64,000 nucleotides of DNA from Mesostigma viride (GCA_009746045.1 RPFO01000264.1:241001-305000), one strand, 5' to 3'; counted from the first letter of the stretch, positions 10,032 to 19,968 are shown. Numbers and translations: made by a program. Notes: a model not told the origin generated them from the letters alone.

Positions 10032-11808
10032 TGTCCAAAAACCAAATGTCCTCATTTGAGGACATAGTCCTCGTTTGAGACGGGGGGGGTCAGGGGGGCG
10101 GTTTTGGCGCCAAAGTTGGTCCTGAGGATCCCTGGTGGGTTTTGGCGCGAAACTGGGATAGGTACTGAGCGCGCCAAGCCCCCGGGGTCGACAGGGGCCG
10201 ACCGTACCTGGAAAATATGAGGCGAGGAAAAGTACCTACTACAGCAAGAACGCTGCAATGTAATCGAGTATTTTGTCGAGTGACGGCTATGGGGTCGTTC
10301 CAGTTCTGAGGCTTGCCTGAACGTTATAGGCCATTATTTTGCCCCGAATGAAGACAGAACTTTAGATCATCATCTAGTCATTTCGAAGATGCTGCTTTTG
10401 ACGTGCAGTTGCTTTGTATATGTCGAAAATATTGTTCATGAACGGATTTTGGCATCGTTGAAGAAAATCTGGAAGCTACGTAGATGGCATGATAGGTCAG
10501 TATGCAGTTCGGTTTTACAATTTCTTTTTCCGCCCAGTAGCTGCGGATATCGCGAGTATGGGTTATGGTACGCTTCTGGGTTAATGGGCGACCCGGGCAA
10601 CAGAGGGACCTGGGCAGTTAGATGGGTCAAAGAGTCTCCATTTTTTCGTCGTGATATCGCAGTCACGCCTGGCGAAAACCACGGCGAGCGCGAGCCATAT
10701 TTTTCTTTTGCCGCAAGGCTGGGTGCTTCCCGGGCGTCACCGTCCTTTAATATATATTTCTTGAGCTGTCCCGCGCAGCTGGCGGCCTGGGCGCACGTCA
10801 AGAACAAGGTTCCGGATGTCATCCGCAACCGCATCGTTCTAAACGAGCGTGTCAAGAGTATCGTAGCTTATTACTCCCGCAGACTTAATGATTCCGGTTC
10901 TTTTCAATGCCCAACGTCGTGGTTGTGATTACGCCTATGTCCGGGGAACTTAAAGGAAGTTTGCTGGGTAATGCTTTCTTTTCCCGTGGTGTCACTGAAA
11001 AGGTAAACGGCCTTGCGTCGTCAAAACAGCAGCAAGTAGAAGTCACTGTGCTTAGTTGCAATGTGGTAGTTTGATTTAACACATATACTGCCTTGTTGCT
11101 GAAAACTTTTTCAAGGCTTGCTGGGATGTTGCCCGTATGTTTCTAACGCTTAACCTCATGTCCAAGTGAGCTAGACTGGCTTGGAAACTTGAGCTTGTCA
11201 TGCTTACATTGTGCTTGTATTGCTATTTGTGCCTCTTTGCAGTATCTGCTTCATATATAATTGAAGGCTTCAGCATCATTGTCGAGCACCGTGGTGGCAG
11301 CCAAGCGTCCAATAACGATCATGGACCTAACCTTGGCAAGTATTTGCTTCTTATTTCATTCTTTGGACTGGGCTAGCTTTGAGCTAGCTTTACACCTGCT
11401 ATTTGGCCTGCACCATGGTCCCTGGCTGCCAGTTACATTTTGGGCCCCCCCCCGGCAGGCTGCAGGGTCTAGGATAGCGAGGGTGTAACGTAGACATGTT
11501 GTGGGCACCTTGGGTGCATTGTCAGGACCAGCCATGACCTGGCCATGCCTTCTTTCTTGGCATATTGACATTGTTGACTTGAGTGCTATTTGGTCACTCG
11601 CGTAGCGACCCCCCTGCATTCATAAATCGTAAACCATTATACAATGAGCATATTTCGTGGATGTTAAGCATTGCAACTCTTGAACATATCATAAATGAAC
11701 ATGGTTCCATGCCGTACCCATGGATGTGCTGAAATATGTGAGTTATTACAAATGGTATCCATGCTTAAAAATGTCCTCATATGAGGACATTTTCTTGGTG
11801 ATTAGACA
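10032..11808. mobile_element. nested TIR element, about 1.78 kb
   Basis: The left end starts TGTCCAAAAACCAAATGTCC at 10032. The right end, read on the other strand from 11808, starts TGTCTAATCACCAAGAAAAT and then continues with TGTCCTCAT. Each end has a palindromic core (TCCTCATTTGAGGA and TCCTCATATGAGGA). ATTAG flanks the left end (10027-10031) and the right (about 11808-11812), so the target duplication is TTAG or ATTAG. The element contains a GGTTTTGGCGCCAAAG block shared in style with 31.4 and 45.5 kb. A 179-codon + frame (10389-10928) inside has no recognisable motif. A matching end sequence occurs at 36832-36860. Non-autonomous; superfamily not assigned. Confidence 0.65.
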
Positions 11809-12125
11809 TTAGCAACAGGTTGGAAACAAGCACTAGAAAACATATGTACAGCAACCTGTAAGAACCAACATTCGGGTTGCCCTTGCATGGCCTAACTGTT
11901 TGAGGCCAAAGGCGTCGACTTAAGTCCTGGCGACTCTTCTGAACCCCATGGGGAGGGCCAGGCATGATTCTCAGCTGGTAGGAGTGACATTCCACACCAA
12001 CTCCTGTCCAGGAGGGTGTACCTAACCCTGAAGGACCGGCTGTCAACCAGTAAGCACCAGTCACCACTTGGTACTTTGGTCAAGCAGCCCACTGGGGGCA
12101 CCCAAGCTGAAGCAAGGCCTGGTCT

Positions 12126-12518
12126 CTATGGCCGCCCGTGTAAGGGGTCCATGAGCCCACGGAGCAGGGGGTACTGCCTCTCCGCCTTCTCCTCCAGCTT
12201 GGTGAGGGCATCTGCAGGGTTGTCCACACCAGGCACATGTTCAATGTGAGCTAGGTAGGACATCTCCTTGAGCAACAAGTAGTCAAGGTCCCTGCTCCTG
12301 GCCAGCTGCCTGTGCACAAATTGCACCATGCCCATGCTATCAGTCCTCACCAGTGTGTGCAGCTGCAACCTACAGGAAGCCACTTGACATAGCTGGTAGA
12401 AGAGCTCCCTTAAGTAAAGAGCAGTATGCAGCCCTTCACAGATTGCCCTGCACTCAGCAATGTCACTGCTGGGTGTAACCCTGTTCTGCAACCGACTGTA
12501 CCAGGTGGCCAGTGCCAT
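12126..12518 (-). pseudogene. copia-type RNase H domain
   Basis: The 130-codon minus-strand frame has the copia RNase H pattern in order: ATWYSRLQNRVTPSSDIAECRA (family pattern W.SK.Q..V..SS.EAEY.A), then RTDSMGMVQF in place of the usual D(N/S)..A, and finally IEHVPGVDNPADALTK, the end motif (V.....AD.LTK). It degrades the RNA strand during reverse transcription. It lies directly behind the truncated reverse transcriptase start, in another frame. The product is not functional without the polymerase domain. Confidence 0.75.
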
Positions 12519-13293
12519 GATACTCGGTTACCACTGGTCTGACATGTGGCACCTGGACACCATCTACCTCCTTGAGCTTGAGGACAAACATCAATCTGAG
12601 CAGCTGGTGAACTTCTGGCAGCTCATCCACAGGTTCTGCACAGTTGGAAACTATCCACTCATGCCCAGAAGCAACAAAGCCAAGAGTCCATGCCTTAGCC
12701 ATCTTGGGGCTTTGCATCATCTCGACTAGCTGGCGCCAGGGAATAGGACTGTGAGCAGCTATCTGGTACCTGTTTACCCCTAACTGCCTTGGATCAAAGG
12801 TGGTTGGGATTATCAACAAGTCCTCAGCTATGGGCTCCTGTCCTTGAGGACCCTCAGCTGGCTGACTCCTAACAGCCTTCACCGCCACTGCAAGACCCTG
12901 GGAATAGTGATATCTTTCAAGGGGGAGGCTGCCCCTGCCTTCTAGTGCCAACTCATCAGAGGTCAAAGTAACCCCTGGCATGCACAAGAAGTTCTGACCC
13001 AGAATGGCAGGCCCCTTATAGCCCTCTACCACACAGAACGTGGTGGGCACCCCTAAGATAGGCACACTCACTTCCCCAAGGATCTTCATGGACACCTTTC
13101 CTGAGAAATCAGACACAGCAAGGCAACTGGGATGGGACATCTGTAAGCCTACAGCATCCTCTTCCCTGATGACAGACACCTGTGAGTTGGTATCTACCTC
13201 CATTGTAGCTGCCCAGCACGACCCCCACCCCGTGAGCTTGGATACCTTGGGATCATGTTTGCTGCGCATGAGTGCTCGGATGACGTCCGCCAT
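12463..13293 (-). pseudogene. retropepsin-like protease fused to the start of a copia reverse transcriptase
   Basis: The 276-codon minus-strand frame first shows an aspartic protease: the active-site loop EVDTNSQVSVI (the usual DTG or DSG is DTN here), a hydrophobic run with SVPILG, and AILGQNFL as the second conserved motif. Later it shows the start of a copia polymerase: SPKMAKAWTLGFVASGHEW, then ELPEVHQLL and FVLKLKEVDGVQVPHVRPVV, matching the family pattern (W..A...E..., ELP, KLK.DG, K.RLVV). The polymerase stops there. The catalytic YxDD region and everything between it and RNase H are missing. The position of the protease after the integrase is unusual: copia elements normally have gag, protease, integrase, polymerase. 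Confidence 0.65.
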
Positions 13294-13395
13294 GAGAGGC
13301 CCCCGGGCCTTAGGTGGCTGCCCCGTCCCCTCTGGCCTTGTGACAGTTGCTTCAGCAGCCTCCTGCTCGTCATCTTCCAGAGTAGGGACAGACCA

Positions 13396-14720
13396 TCATC
13401 CACCACAGAGGATTGTTAGCTGCTGCTGCCTGGCTCTGGCCTGGCTCCTCAACCCAGCTGGGAGGGCCTGGCCCGTCTGCAGGCCAGATTGCATGTGGCC
13501 TTCTTCCTTGACATGAGCCCAGGACAACCTGTACACGTGCCTTGGATCCTTTTCCAAAGCCACCAGGCAAGATCTGTTAGCTTCCTCCACACGAGTGACA
13601 ACCCCATCCTGCCACTTCCCCCGCTTGCCTGGAATAGATGGTTCCTTCCACATCCTGACCTTCAGCCCCACCTGAGGCCTCAGCACATTCCAGTTCTTGT
13701 CCTTACGTCTCAGCTGGGCAAATAACCTATCTGCCTTCCTAAGACTGGCCTGCACCACGTTCTCAGGCAACAAGCTATACTGCAGGGCCAGGGGAGAGAC
13801 AGCCACACCATCAAAGTAATAGTTAACCCTGTGGTTCAGCTGCTCTTCTATCCCCTTACACCAGGCTGCCCTCTCTAAGGCAGATGCCACAAGTGGCACT
13901 GACTCTGCTGCTAGCACCACTGTCTTCACTTCACGTATGGATCTCTCTACAGCCCCTTGCTGCCCATGACTCTCCCTGGGGACTACCACCAGCTTACAAG
14001 GCAGCTGGTCCTGATGCTTGAGCAAACAGTCAAACTGCAAGTCTGCCTGCACACTCTTGCACACCCCAAAGCCTGGGATCAGGGCTTCATACCCAACAAC
14101 AAGTGGTGCTCCTGCATACCAGGCAGAACGTCTATCAGCCTATATCTGCTGAACCTGTCCACCCCCACCAATATATACAAGCCCCTGATATGCTGGATAT
14201 CCATCTGGATGTCGCCACGCTCCCTAGCAGGCTCCCTAGCATGGGACTGAGGTGGGTGAATAGCATTCTCCTGGCAACCACAGTTCTCAGCAGCAGCCTG
14301 GCAAGCCTCCCACAAAGGCTCCCTACCTAGCTTCCAAGCAAACATTGCTGCCTGCCCAGAATGCCCAAACATGTGATGTAACCTATGGCCAGCCTCAGCA
14401 TAGCTCAGCACTCTCTCAGTACTGACCTGGCGAGACGTCTGAACCGTGTGTGGGGACACATGATCCACTCCTGAGGTTCCAGGGCTTCCCTGCAGGCCGT
14501 CCTGACGCCCCAAGTCAGGTCCTGCACCCTGGACCGCTCCAGGCCCTTCCAGCAAGGTCCTTTGGCCCTCCAGGCCAGCACCTGCTGGAGACCCACCACC
14601 TGCATGAGGCATAGGGAATTCAGCTGCAGCATTGTTATTGCAATCCAGTGGAAGAACAACATCTTTACACCCTTGGTGCTGCACAAGGGGCACACCCCCA
14701 TCCTTATGTACATCCAGCAC
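13396..14720 (-). pseudogene. copia-like integrase, in two shifted frames
   Basis: The first frame (14720-14079) contains the zinc-binding N-terminal region (RLHHMFGHSGQAAMF ... CQAAAENCGCQ, HHCC pattern) and the start of the catalytic core (GDIQMDIQHIRGLYILVGVDRFSRY, first catalytic aspartate in MDIQ and the conserved VDRFSR strand). The second frame (14064-13396) continues the core with VVPRESHGQQGAVERSIREVK, where the glutamate in AVERSIR is the third catalytic residue, followed by a C-terminal domain (WKEPSIPGKRGKWQDGVV). A single frameshift near 14065-14080 joins them. The enzyme inserts retrotransposon cDNA into chromosomes and makes the 5-bp duplications. Confidence 0.7.
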
Positions 14721-14765
14721 ACCTTCCCCAAGGGGTGATTGACTATTTACAGGGGATGATGCTAG

Positions 14766-16119
14766 TCACTGCTGCCCAGACTGGCCCCCTGCCCCAGCAG
14801 GCTTGGCCTTCCTGTCAGGACACTCACGACGCCAGTGACCTTCCTTGCCACACACAAAGCATGGCCCACCCTTCTTCCCAGACCCAGCCCCACCCTTGCC
14901 AGGCTTCCCCTGGCCTCCCTGAGACTGCCCACCCTGCTTGCCCTGGTTGCCTTGAGCTTGGCCCTTGCCTTGCCCTTGGCCACCCTTACCCTGCTGACCA
15001 CCAGCTTGCTGGCTCCCAACCCCTCCTTGGGAACCTGCACCCTTGCCACCCTGAGCCCCCTGCCTCTGGCGCCTGAAGCGCTTACGCTTGTTGGGCCTTG
15101 CCCCATCACGGGCTGGGTACCCGGGGACATCACCTTGGCCCTGCACAGCGGAGGTGGCATTGCTGCCATGGGACTGGATAGCTTTGCAGGCAGGATCTGG
15201 CTTCCTTATGCTGAGGATTACAAGCTCCAGAGCACGCAAGGAGCCATCAGTCTGGTTAAGAAACATGCGGGCACCGTTCTCCCATCCACACTCAAACCCA
15301 TACGGTCCAGGAAATAGTCTGCCAAGGCCCTATCTGTGACCAGGAAGCCATACTTGGCCCCCTTGTCCCTGATACGGTTGAGCCTAGCCCATTCCTCTGC
15401 CACAGGGCCCACTATCTCAAAGGTGTCATACTGATGCTTGTAATAGTTGGTGAGGTTGAGAACTTGTCAGAGAACTCCTCCCTCAACCCTTCCAGGAACT
15501 GTGCCCAGGTTAGCTTATCCTTGACAGCAGTCCTAGCCTTCTCCCTGACACGCTCTGACGAGTCCCTGTTGCACGTGGACGAGTGAAACACTTGCACTAG
15601 GTTGACAGTGGGGTCCACGGAGCACACAACAAGCTCCATGTCCTCAAGCCACTTGTCCAAAGCTTCCTGTGCTAGTGGTGGGTTAAGAGGCTTTTGACCA
15701 TTCATAACAGTGACAGCACTCATGTGAGGTCTCGACCCTGGCAGCGCCCTTACTGGCTCCACCACAGCGGGTGTCACAACAACAACACCACTTGGTCCAG
15801 CAGGCACAGGGGAGAGCACATCCACGTGAGGCCTCTTACCATTGCCGTCAGCGGAGGGGTCCCTCTTACGCTTCTCCACGGCAGGTTGCCCATTTGCCAC
15901 CGTTATCGCATCCGTTGGCCCTGTTGCCCGCACCTTGCGCGCCTCCTCCACCGCGTCTTCATGCCGTCTCTTGCCGCCTGGTCTCTTTCCCCCATCGCCG
16001 TCGCTGGCTGGGATCGCCTCTCCCACCAGCTGCTCCTTGTCTTGCCGAGGCTCCTGGCTTGCTCCAGCCGGTGCCTCCATCTCGCCCTTGTCGCCGTCTC
16101 CCGGTTTGCCACGAGGCAT
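14766..16119 (-). pseudogene. copia-like gag with CCHC zinc knuckle, frameshifted
   Basis: The frame begins with an ATG at 16119 (MPRGKPGDGDKGEM). After a long low-complexity stretch it shows a gag-like core (ALDKWLEDMELVVCSVDPTVN, AWEDYD-like spacing not clear, ARTAVKDKLTWAQFLEGLREEF). Two frame changes follow, near 15420-15470 and 15260-15290. The last part is a glycine- and glutamine-rich basic stretch ending with the zinc knuckle CFVCGKEGHWRREC (pattern CX2CX4HX4C). Gag proteins build the virus-like particle and bind the RNA. A second ATG in a good context exists only at 16119; the upstream frame to 16176 is not needed. Confidence 0.65.
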
Positions 16120-16172
16120 TATATACAGTGGGAAGACAAAACAAAACAGGCGACAGACAAGGCAGAACTGGC

Positions 16173-17327
16173 TCAAGCGCTGGTGCTGCCTGAAGAAGCC
16201 GCTGGCTGCTCTCCAGCTGCTGCCTCCTCCTCACGCTCCTGCGCTGTGCGTGCCACCGGTGTCCCCACGCGTGGAACTGAGCGGACCTCCTCCGCGTTGT
16301 AAGGACCTAGCACACGACTCACCGGCCTCCCGGCTGGTGTCTGCTCTACCGGCAGCCTAGGCGCACTGCCACGGCGATACCACTGAAGGTTCCTGACCCA
16401 CCGACTGCCACCACCCCTCCTGTCGTTTCGTGACCCCCGACCAATCTCAGCGAAGTCGTGCTCTGGCTCAAACGGGATATGCAACTCCGCCCTACGCCGA
16501 GCTGAGTAGCCTTCGTTTGTGCCGTCCCCTTCGTCAATCTGCTGTGACGAACGAGCTATGATGCCCGTTGGGCGATCCACGAACTCGCTGTGAAAATCCT
16601 CGTCGGTGACGTCCCGACCGGTGATGACTGTCACCGTTGGCCCACACGCCCCCGGCCTGCTCTGCAACCTCGGTGTGTCCAAGGTCGACCAAATGCCTGC
16701 TGGACGTGTCGTGATCACCCAGTGATCAGGGTGACCACGCGCCTCTTGGATCAAGATATTGACCAGGTGCTCACACGTCTGAGCCACCACTTCAGCCGAA
16801 TCCCACGGACTGTCGGCTTCACGCGTCTGCGCGTCCCGTATGATATGTGACGCGTCGGTCCCCTCCCCCAGCGAGCTTGTCGCCACCCAGTGGTTATACA
16901 ATCTGGTACCACCTAAACAAATGGCCACCAGTTGGCCCAGCGTCTCACGCGCTAAGTCCAGCGCCTGAATGGTGACGTGCCCGCCCTGGTACGCAACCTC
17001 CAAACTGTAGATCAACGAAGCAATTTCGTCGCGAATAGCGACGAGCCGCTCCGTGCAGATCCGCCCCGTTTCCCCTGGCGACGTCGTCGCCCTTATCCTC
17101 ATCACCACAGGGTCGTTTGCCGACGGCCCTGCTGCGTTCCCGAACACAGCGACCCAACCTCCTTCCGCAAGACCCCTCGCAACGTAGGCGGCCTGCACAA
17201 ATGTAGAAGCGTTGGGAATAGGGGAAAAATGCGTTCTCGCGCGCTGGCAACTCGGGAGCTGCTTCGCGCCTGGGGGATGACTCAGGTGTCTCGACCCGAG
17301 CCTCGGCCGACATGAAAAACCTTGCAC
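16173..17327 (-). CDS. unknown 384-codon frame between the 5' LTR and gag
   Basis: The frame occupies almost the whole space between the right (5') LTR and gag, and it stays open for 1155 bases on the coding strand of the element. I do not recognise it. The middle part (GGWVAVFGNAAGPSAND, TERLVAIRDEIASLIYSLEVAYQGG, ALDLARETLGQLV) alternates strand-like and helix-like runs and looks like a folded domain. The C-terminal third is basic and low in complexity, ending in a glutamate- and alanine-rich tail. Extra frames ahead of gag are uncommon in copia elements. It may be a captured gene or a second structural protein. The stop lies 54 bases upstream of the gag ATG. Confidence 0.45.
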   Translation of the reverse strand: MQGFSCRPRLGSRHLSHPPGAKQLPSCQRARTHFSPIPNASTFVQAAYVARGLAEGGWVAVFGNAAGPSANDPVVMRIRATTSPGETGRICTERLVAIRDEIASLIYSLEVAYQGGHVTIQALDLARETLGQLVAICLGGTRLYNHWVATSSLGEGTDASHIIRDAQTREADSPWDSAEVVAQTCEHLVNILIQEARGHPDHWVITTRPAGIWSTLDTPRLQSRPGACGPTVTVITGRDVTDEDFHSEFVDRPTGIIARSSQQIDEGDGTNEGYSARRRAELHIPFEPEHDFAEIGRGSRNDRRGGGSRWVRNLQWYRRGSAPRLPVEQTPAGRPVSRVLGPYNAEEVRSVPRVGTPVARTAQEREEEAAAGEQPAASSGSTSA

Positions 17328-17347
17328 AACAGAAATGCAATAGTACG

Positions 17348-17997
17348 AGTTAGCGAACAGCCAGAACTGTGAGTTCCTGGTCTCTCACGCCACACACAAC
17401 GGGATGAGCCAAAGTTGCAAAGGCAGCAACCTTTTAACCCGTGCACCAAGCCACGACCACGGTGAGCGGTTCCACGTCCAATGTGGGAGCCTCGGTTCGT
17501 GCTTGCCAAGATAGCTGGTCATCCCCCATGACCAAGCTATATCCTTTGCGTTGTTCCTCGTTCCCATCGGCGTGACGAGGCACGTGCAGGCATGCAAGCA
17601 AATCCTCAACGTCCACTGGCATCAGTGCAGAGCCAGGACGAACTGGATTTGCCTAGACTCTGCAACCTAGGAAGTACAGGACCTGTCACAAGCCTGCAAG
17701 GCCTAGTATCCTTGCAGACCTGTGCCAGTCCTGTATTCCACCAGCCACAGGCTGCTGCTCCTCTGGCCTACGTGGACCACAGTCACGTGATAGTCAGGCT
17801 AAGCCTGTGCAGGCACGGCCTGCCACGTGTCCTGTCCACTATACCAGAGGACTGTACCCTAGTCGGCCACGGACGGCTAGGACTTCGGGACCTCATATCT
17901 TTCTCGTCCCTTGTCTGTTTCAGGCGGTCAGCACGGCGTTGGAAAGGTCTTTCCAAACTGCATCCACTTAGCATATTGGTTGCCCAAAATGCTAACT
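17348..17997 (-). repeat. 5' LTR of the copia-like element
   Basis: 650 bases, apparently identical to the left LTR. Flanked on the right by ATACA (17998-18002). The boundary with the internal region is at 17347/17348. Confidence 0.95.
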
Positions 17998-18002
17998 ATA
18001 CA

Positions 18003-18109
18003 CTGGCGCCGAGAAGGATTACGTCCTAGACACCCAGGCGCTCCTTCGATATTGTTCAGGCTCGCGTCTCGGACAGAAGACTCTAGAACGTGTCGAACGA
18101 GTTCTTTGA
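18003..18109 (+). pseudogene. 3' part of the small gene split by the retrotransposon
   Basis: This continues the nine codons at 8656-8683 in the same frame when the retrotransposon and one target-site copy are removed, and stops at 18107-18109. The restored length is 44 residues, with a charged C-terminal half. The agreement of frame and stop across the insertion supports a real gene at the target site. Confidence 0.4.
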
Positions 18110-18288
18110 GAAGCTGGCTTCAATGACGTCATCCCGTCGACGTGTCACAAACTACGACCCGAGACACGTCTCATGTTTTTGGGACTTGTCGGGTCGCGGA
18201 GGCGTCCACGTGGCCGATCTCCCTCGAAAACAGAAAAACGACACGAACCGAAAAGGCCTCGAGGACGGCCTAGGATCCACCCCGTCGG

Positions 18289-18297
18289 GTATAAAAG
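18289..18297 (+). promoter_or_regulatory. TATA box of the recombinase gene
   Basis: GTATAAAAG lies 44 bases before the ATG at 18333. The same element (GTATAAAGG) precedes the next gene. This compact promoter decides the start codon: the open frame reaches back to 18090, but that part precedes the TATA box. Confidence 0.55.
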
Positions 18298-18332
18298 GCC
18301 GTCGAAAAAAAATTCTCTTCTTCATTCATCAG

Positions 18333-19601
18333 ATGACGGACCAAAAGGAGAGGCGCGAGCAGTGGCGCCGAGCACAGGCGAAGAGGCGGTCGATCGCGAG
18401 AGACCAGACAAACTGCATTAGCACGAAGTCGAAAGTGAAGAAGGGTGTCTGGAATCCGAGCGATCGATGGATCTCTAGCCACCCAGAGTTCGCGGACAAA
18501 ATCGGCCTTACCGCAAGGTCGCCACCGTCACCGACACCAGTCGCCAACGAGGATCGACCGTCCCACACTGGCAGCGGACGATATTGGACATTTAACGAGG
18601 CCGACGCCGCAGCGGAAGCACGACCTGAGCACCACGAGCCTGGCACGTCAGCGAAGACGCGAGGAGCAACTCGCAAGACTGCGAAGGGATACATCGGCAG
18701 GCTGCGAGTTTTTCTCGACAAAATGGGATGCGCGCATGACGAGTCTGTCGACTGCCTCGCTGACATTGATCGAGTTCTGCGCGTCGTCCACGAGACCTCG
18801 GAACCTGAACGCAAGACCAAGCACTCGAAAGAGGATTCGTGGAGAGAGAACGAGAAAAACTTGCTCGGCGTCATCAACGGGGTGGATCGCATGATGCCCG
18901 CAGAGAAGAGACTCCCAAGTCAAGTGACGCAAGCGTACACTGCTCAGGTCACCGCGCTGAAGGTCGGCGACCTGGACCGGAGGTTCGAGAGAGCTGATAA
19001 CGAGTCGCTGAAGTACACCTATGAGCAGCTCCAGAAGATCGCCAAAGCCGAGTACGAGAAGGATCCGAAGTCCGATGCCGCTTTGATGGGTCTTATTTAC
19101 CTGTCTGGCGAGAAGTTGCCACCGACCAGGTATGACCACTACAAGATGCGGGTCGTTCAGTCTGTTGACGAGCTCAAAAATTACGAGAACGGGTACATCC
19201 TTGGCGAACACCGCATGATCATCAGCGATTTCAAGACGGCCAAGACTTACGGCACCTACAACTACAAGATCCCAGATGGATACTCGAAGCTGATTAACGC
19301 GTTGCAGGCACGATCTCACCAAGCATACGTGTTCGAGGACCCAAAAGAGCCCGGCCAACCCATGGATCACGGACCCTATGCGGCGAAGTACAATCGCATC
19401 TACCACGGAATCGTCGCCACAAGGCAGGCGTACATCACGCATTTCCTCAAAGGGGCCCCTTGGAAGAAGCGAAAGTGGGGGGCTGACCTGATGGGGCACG
19501 ACATCATGACAGCAGTCGTGTACGAGCGGAAGGCGGAGGAATCTCCGTCGACAGCCGGCGAGACTAGCGGCCGTCGGTTGAGGCCAAGGAAGAAGCAGTA
19601 A
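18333..19601 (+). CDS. tyrosine recombinase/integrase of a virus-like element
   Basis: The intact 422-codon frame encodes a tyrosine recombinase like those of polinton-like viruses and virophages, which insert the element DNA into the host chromosome by a topoisomerase-like strand exchange. Visible residues: arginine 266 in TRYDHYKMRVV (the R.DYY.M motif), lysine 301 in FKTAKTYG (the beta-hairpin lysine), arginine 364 in TRQAYIT, histidine 389 in DLMGHD, and the nucleophile tyrosine 397 in AVVYERK. The first histidine of the HxxR box is replaced (valine at 361). The N-terminal ~200 residues are basic and helical, suiting the DNA-binding arm, and the last 25 are a basic tail (RRLRPRKKQ). I start at the ATG 18333 because a TATA box lies just upstream. 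An AATAAA follows at 19677. Unlike its neighbours the frame is uninterrupted. Confidence 0.8.
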   Translation: MTDQKERREQWRRAQAKRRSIARDQTNCISTKSKVKKGVWNPSDRWISSHPEFADKIGLTARSPPSPTPVANEDRPSHTGSGRYWTFNEADAAAEARPEHHEPGTSAKTRGATRKTAKGYIGRLRVFLDKMGCAHDESVDCLADIDRVLRVVHETSEPERKTKHSKEDSWRENEKNLLGVINGVDRMMPAEKRLPSQVTQAYTAQVTALKVGDLDRRFERADNESLKYTYEQLQKIAKAEYEKDPKSDAALMGLIYLSGEKLPPTRYDHYKMRVVQSVDELKNYENGYILGEHRMIISDFKTAKTYGTYNYKIPDGYSKLINALQARSHQAYVFEDPKEPGQPMDHGPYAAKYNRIYHGIVATRQAYITHFLKGAPWKKRKWGADLMGHDIMTAVVYERKAEESPSTAGETSGRRLRPRKKQ

Positions 19602-19676
19602 CTGCCTAGATTTCCCCGTGGGAGGCAGTTATCCCGGTGCCTTGAACACAACAGAAAAAAAAAACAAGCAGCATAA

Positions 19677-19682
19677 AATAAA
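19677..19682 (+). terminator. AATAAA after the recombinase gene
   Basis: A hexamer about 75 bases after the stop codon in an A-rich stretch, comparable to the ones behind the ATPase and the primase-helicase. Confidence 0.35.
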
Positions 19683-19905
19683 TTGATAGTAAAATTCCAC
19701 ACGAAAATTTCACTCAAGGGACGGTGTTTTAATGTTTTATGACAGTTTCCAAATTTAAAGTTTTGGTAGTTTTGGGTCAAACAGAAATTTTAATTTATCA
19801 GGTCAGATTTTTTTTTTTCTGGACGAATATTATACATCATGTCGTCCGTACTGTGTCGCGTCATCACGGTCGAACCTTCTAGAAGCTTGTCGAAATCCCG
19901 TGGGA

Positions 19906-19914
19906 GTATAAAGG
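19906..19914 (+). promoter_or_regulatory. TATA box of the primase-helicase gene
   Basis: GTATAAAGG lies about 55 bases before the ATG at 19969. The same layout occurs at the recombinase gene. Confidence 0.5.
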
Positions 19915-19968
19915 ACTCGGATATCCCGTGGCTTGCATGCTCAACTCCCACCACCACCCAACGAGCAA

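Larger units (their letters stand above)
8684..17997 (-). mobile_element. Ty1/copia-like LTR retrotransposon, 9.3 kb, with target duplication
   Basis: Two 650-bp direct repeats (8684-9333 and 17348-17997) read identically by eye and are flanked by the same 5 bases, ATACA (8679-8683 and 17998-18002). Both LTRs begin AGTTAGC and end GCTAACT, a 7-bp inverted terminus that is not the usual TG...CA. Coding runs on the minus strand, so the right repeat is the 5' LTR. Domains in reading order are: an unknown 384-codon frame, gag with a CCHC knuckle, integrase, an aspartic protease, the first part of a copia reverse transcriptase, then a copia RNase H. The catalytic core of the reverse transcriptase is absent and several frames are shifted. 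A purine tract at 9338-9351 (minus strand AAAAGAAGAAAGGG) adjoins the 3' LTR. A second transposon (10032-11808) is nested in its 3' region. With identical LTRs but no reverse transcriptase core, it was probably moved by proteins of another copy. Confidence 0.9.

Noticed and set aside
10389-10928. 179-codon + frame in the nested element
   Set aside because: No motif, a long overlapping frame on the opposite strand, and low complexity do not support a protein.
14648-15317. + strand frames opposite gag
   Set aside because: Shadows of the gag region; the minus strand carries the CCHC knuckle.
18648-19499. Long minus-strand frame opposite the recombinase
   Set aside because: It is the complementary shadow of the recombinase gene, whose catalytic motifs are clear on the + strand.
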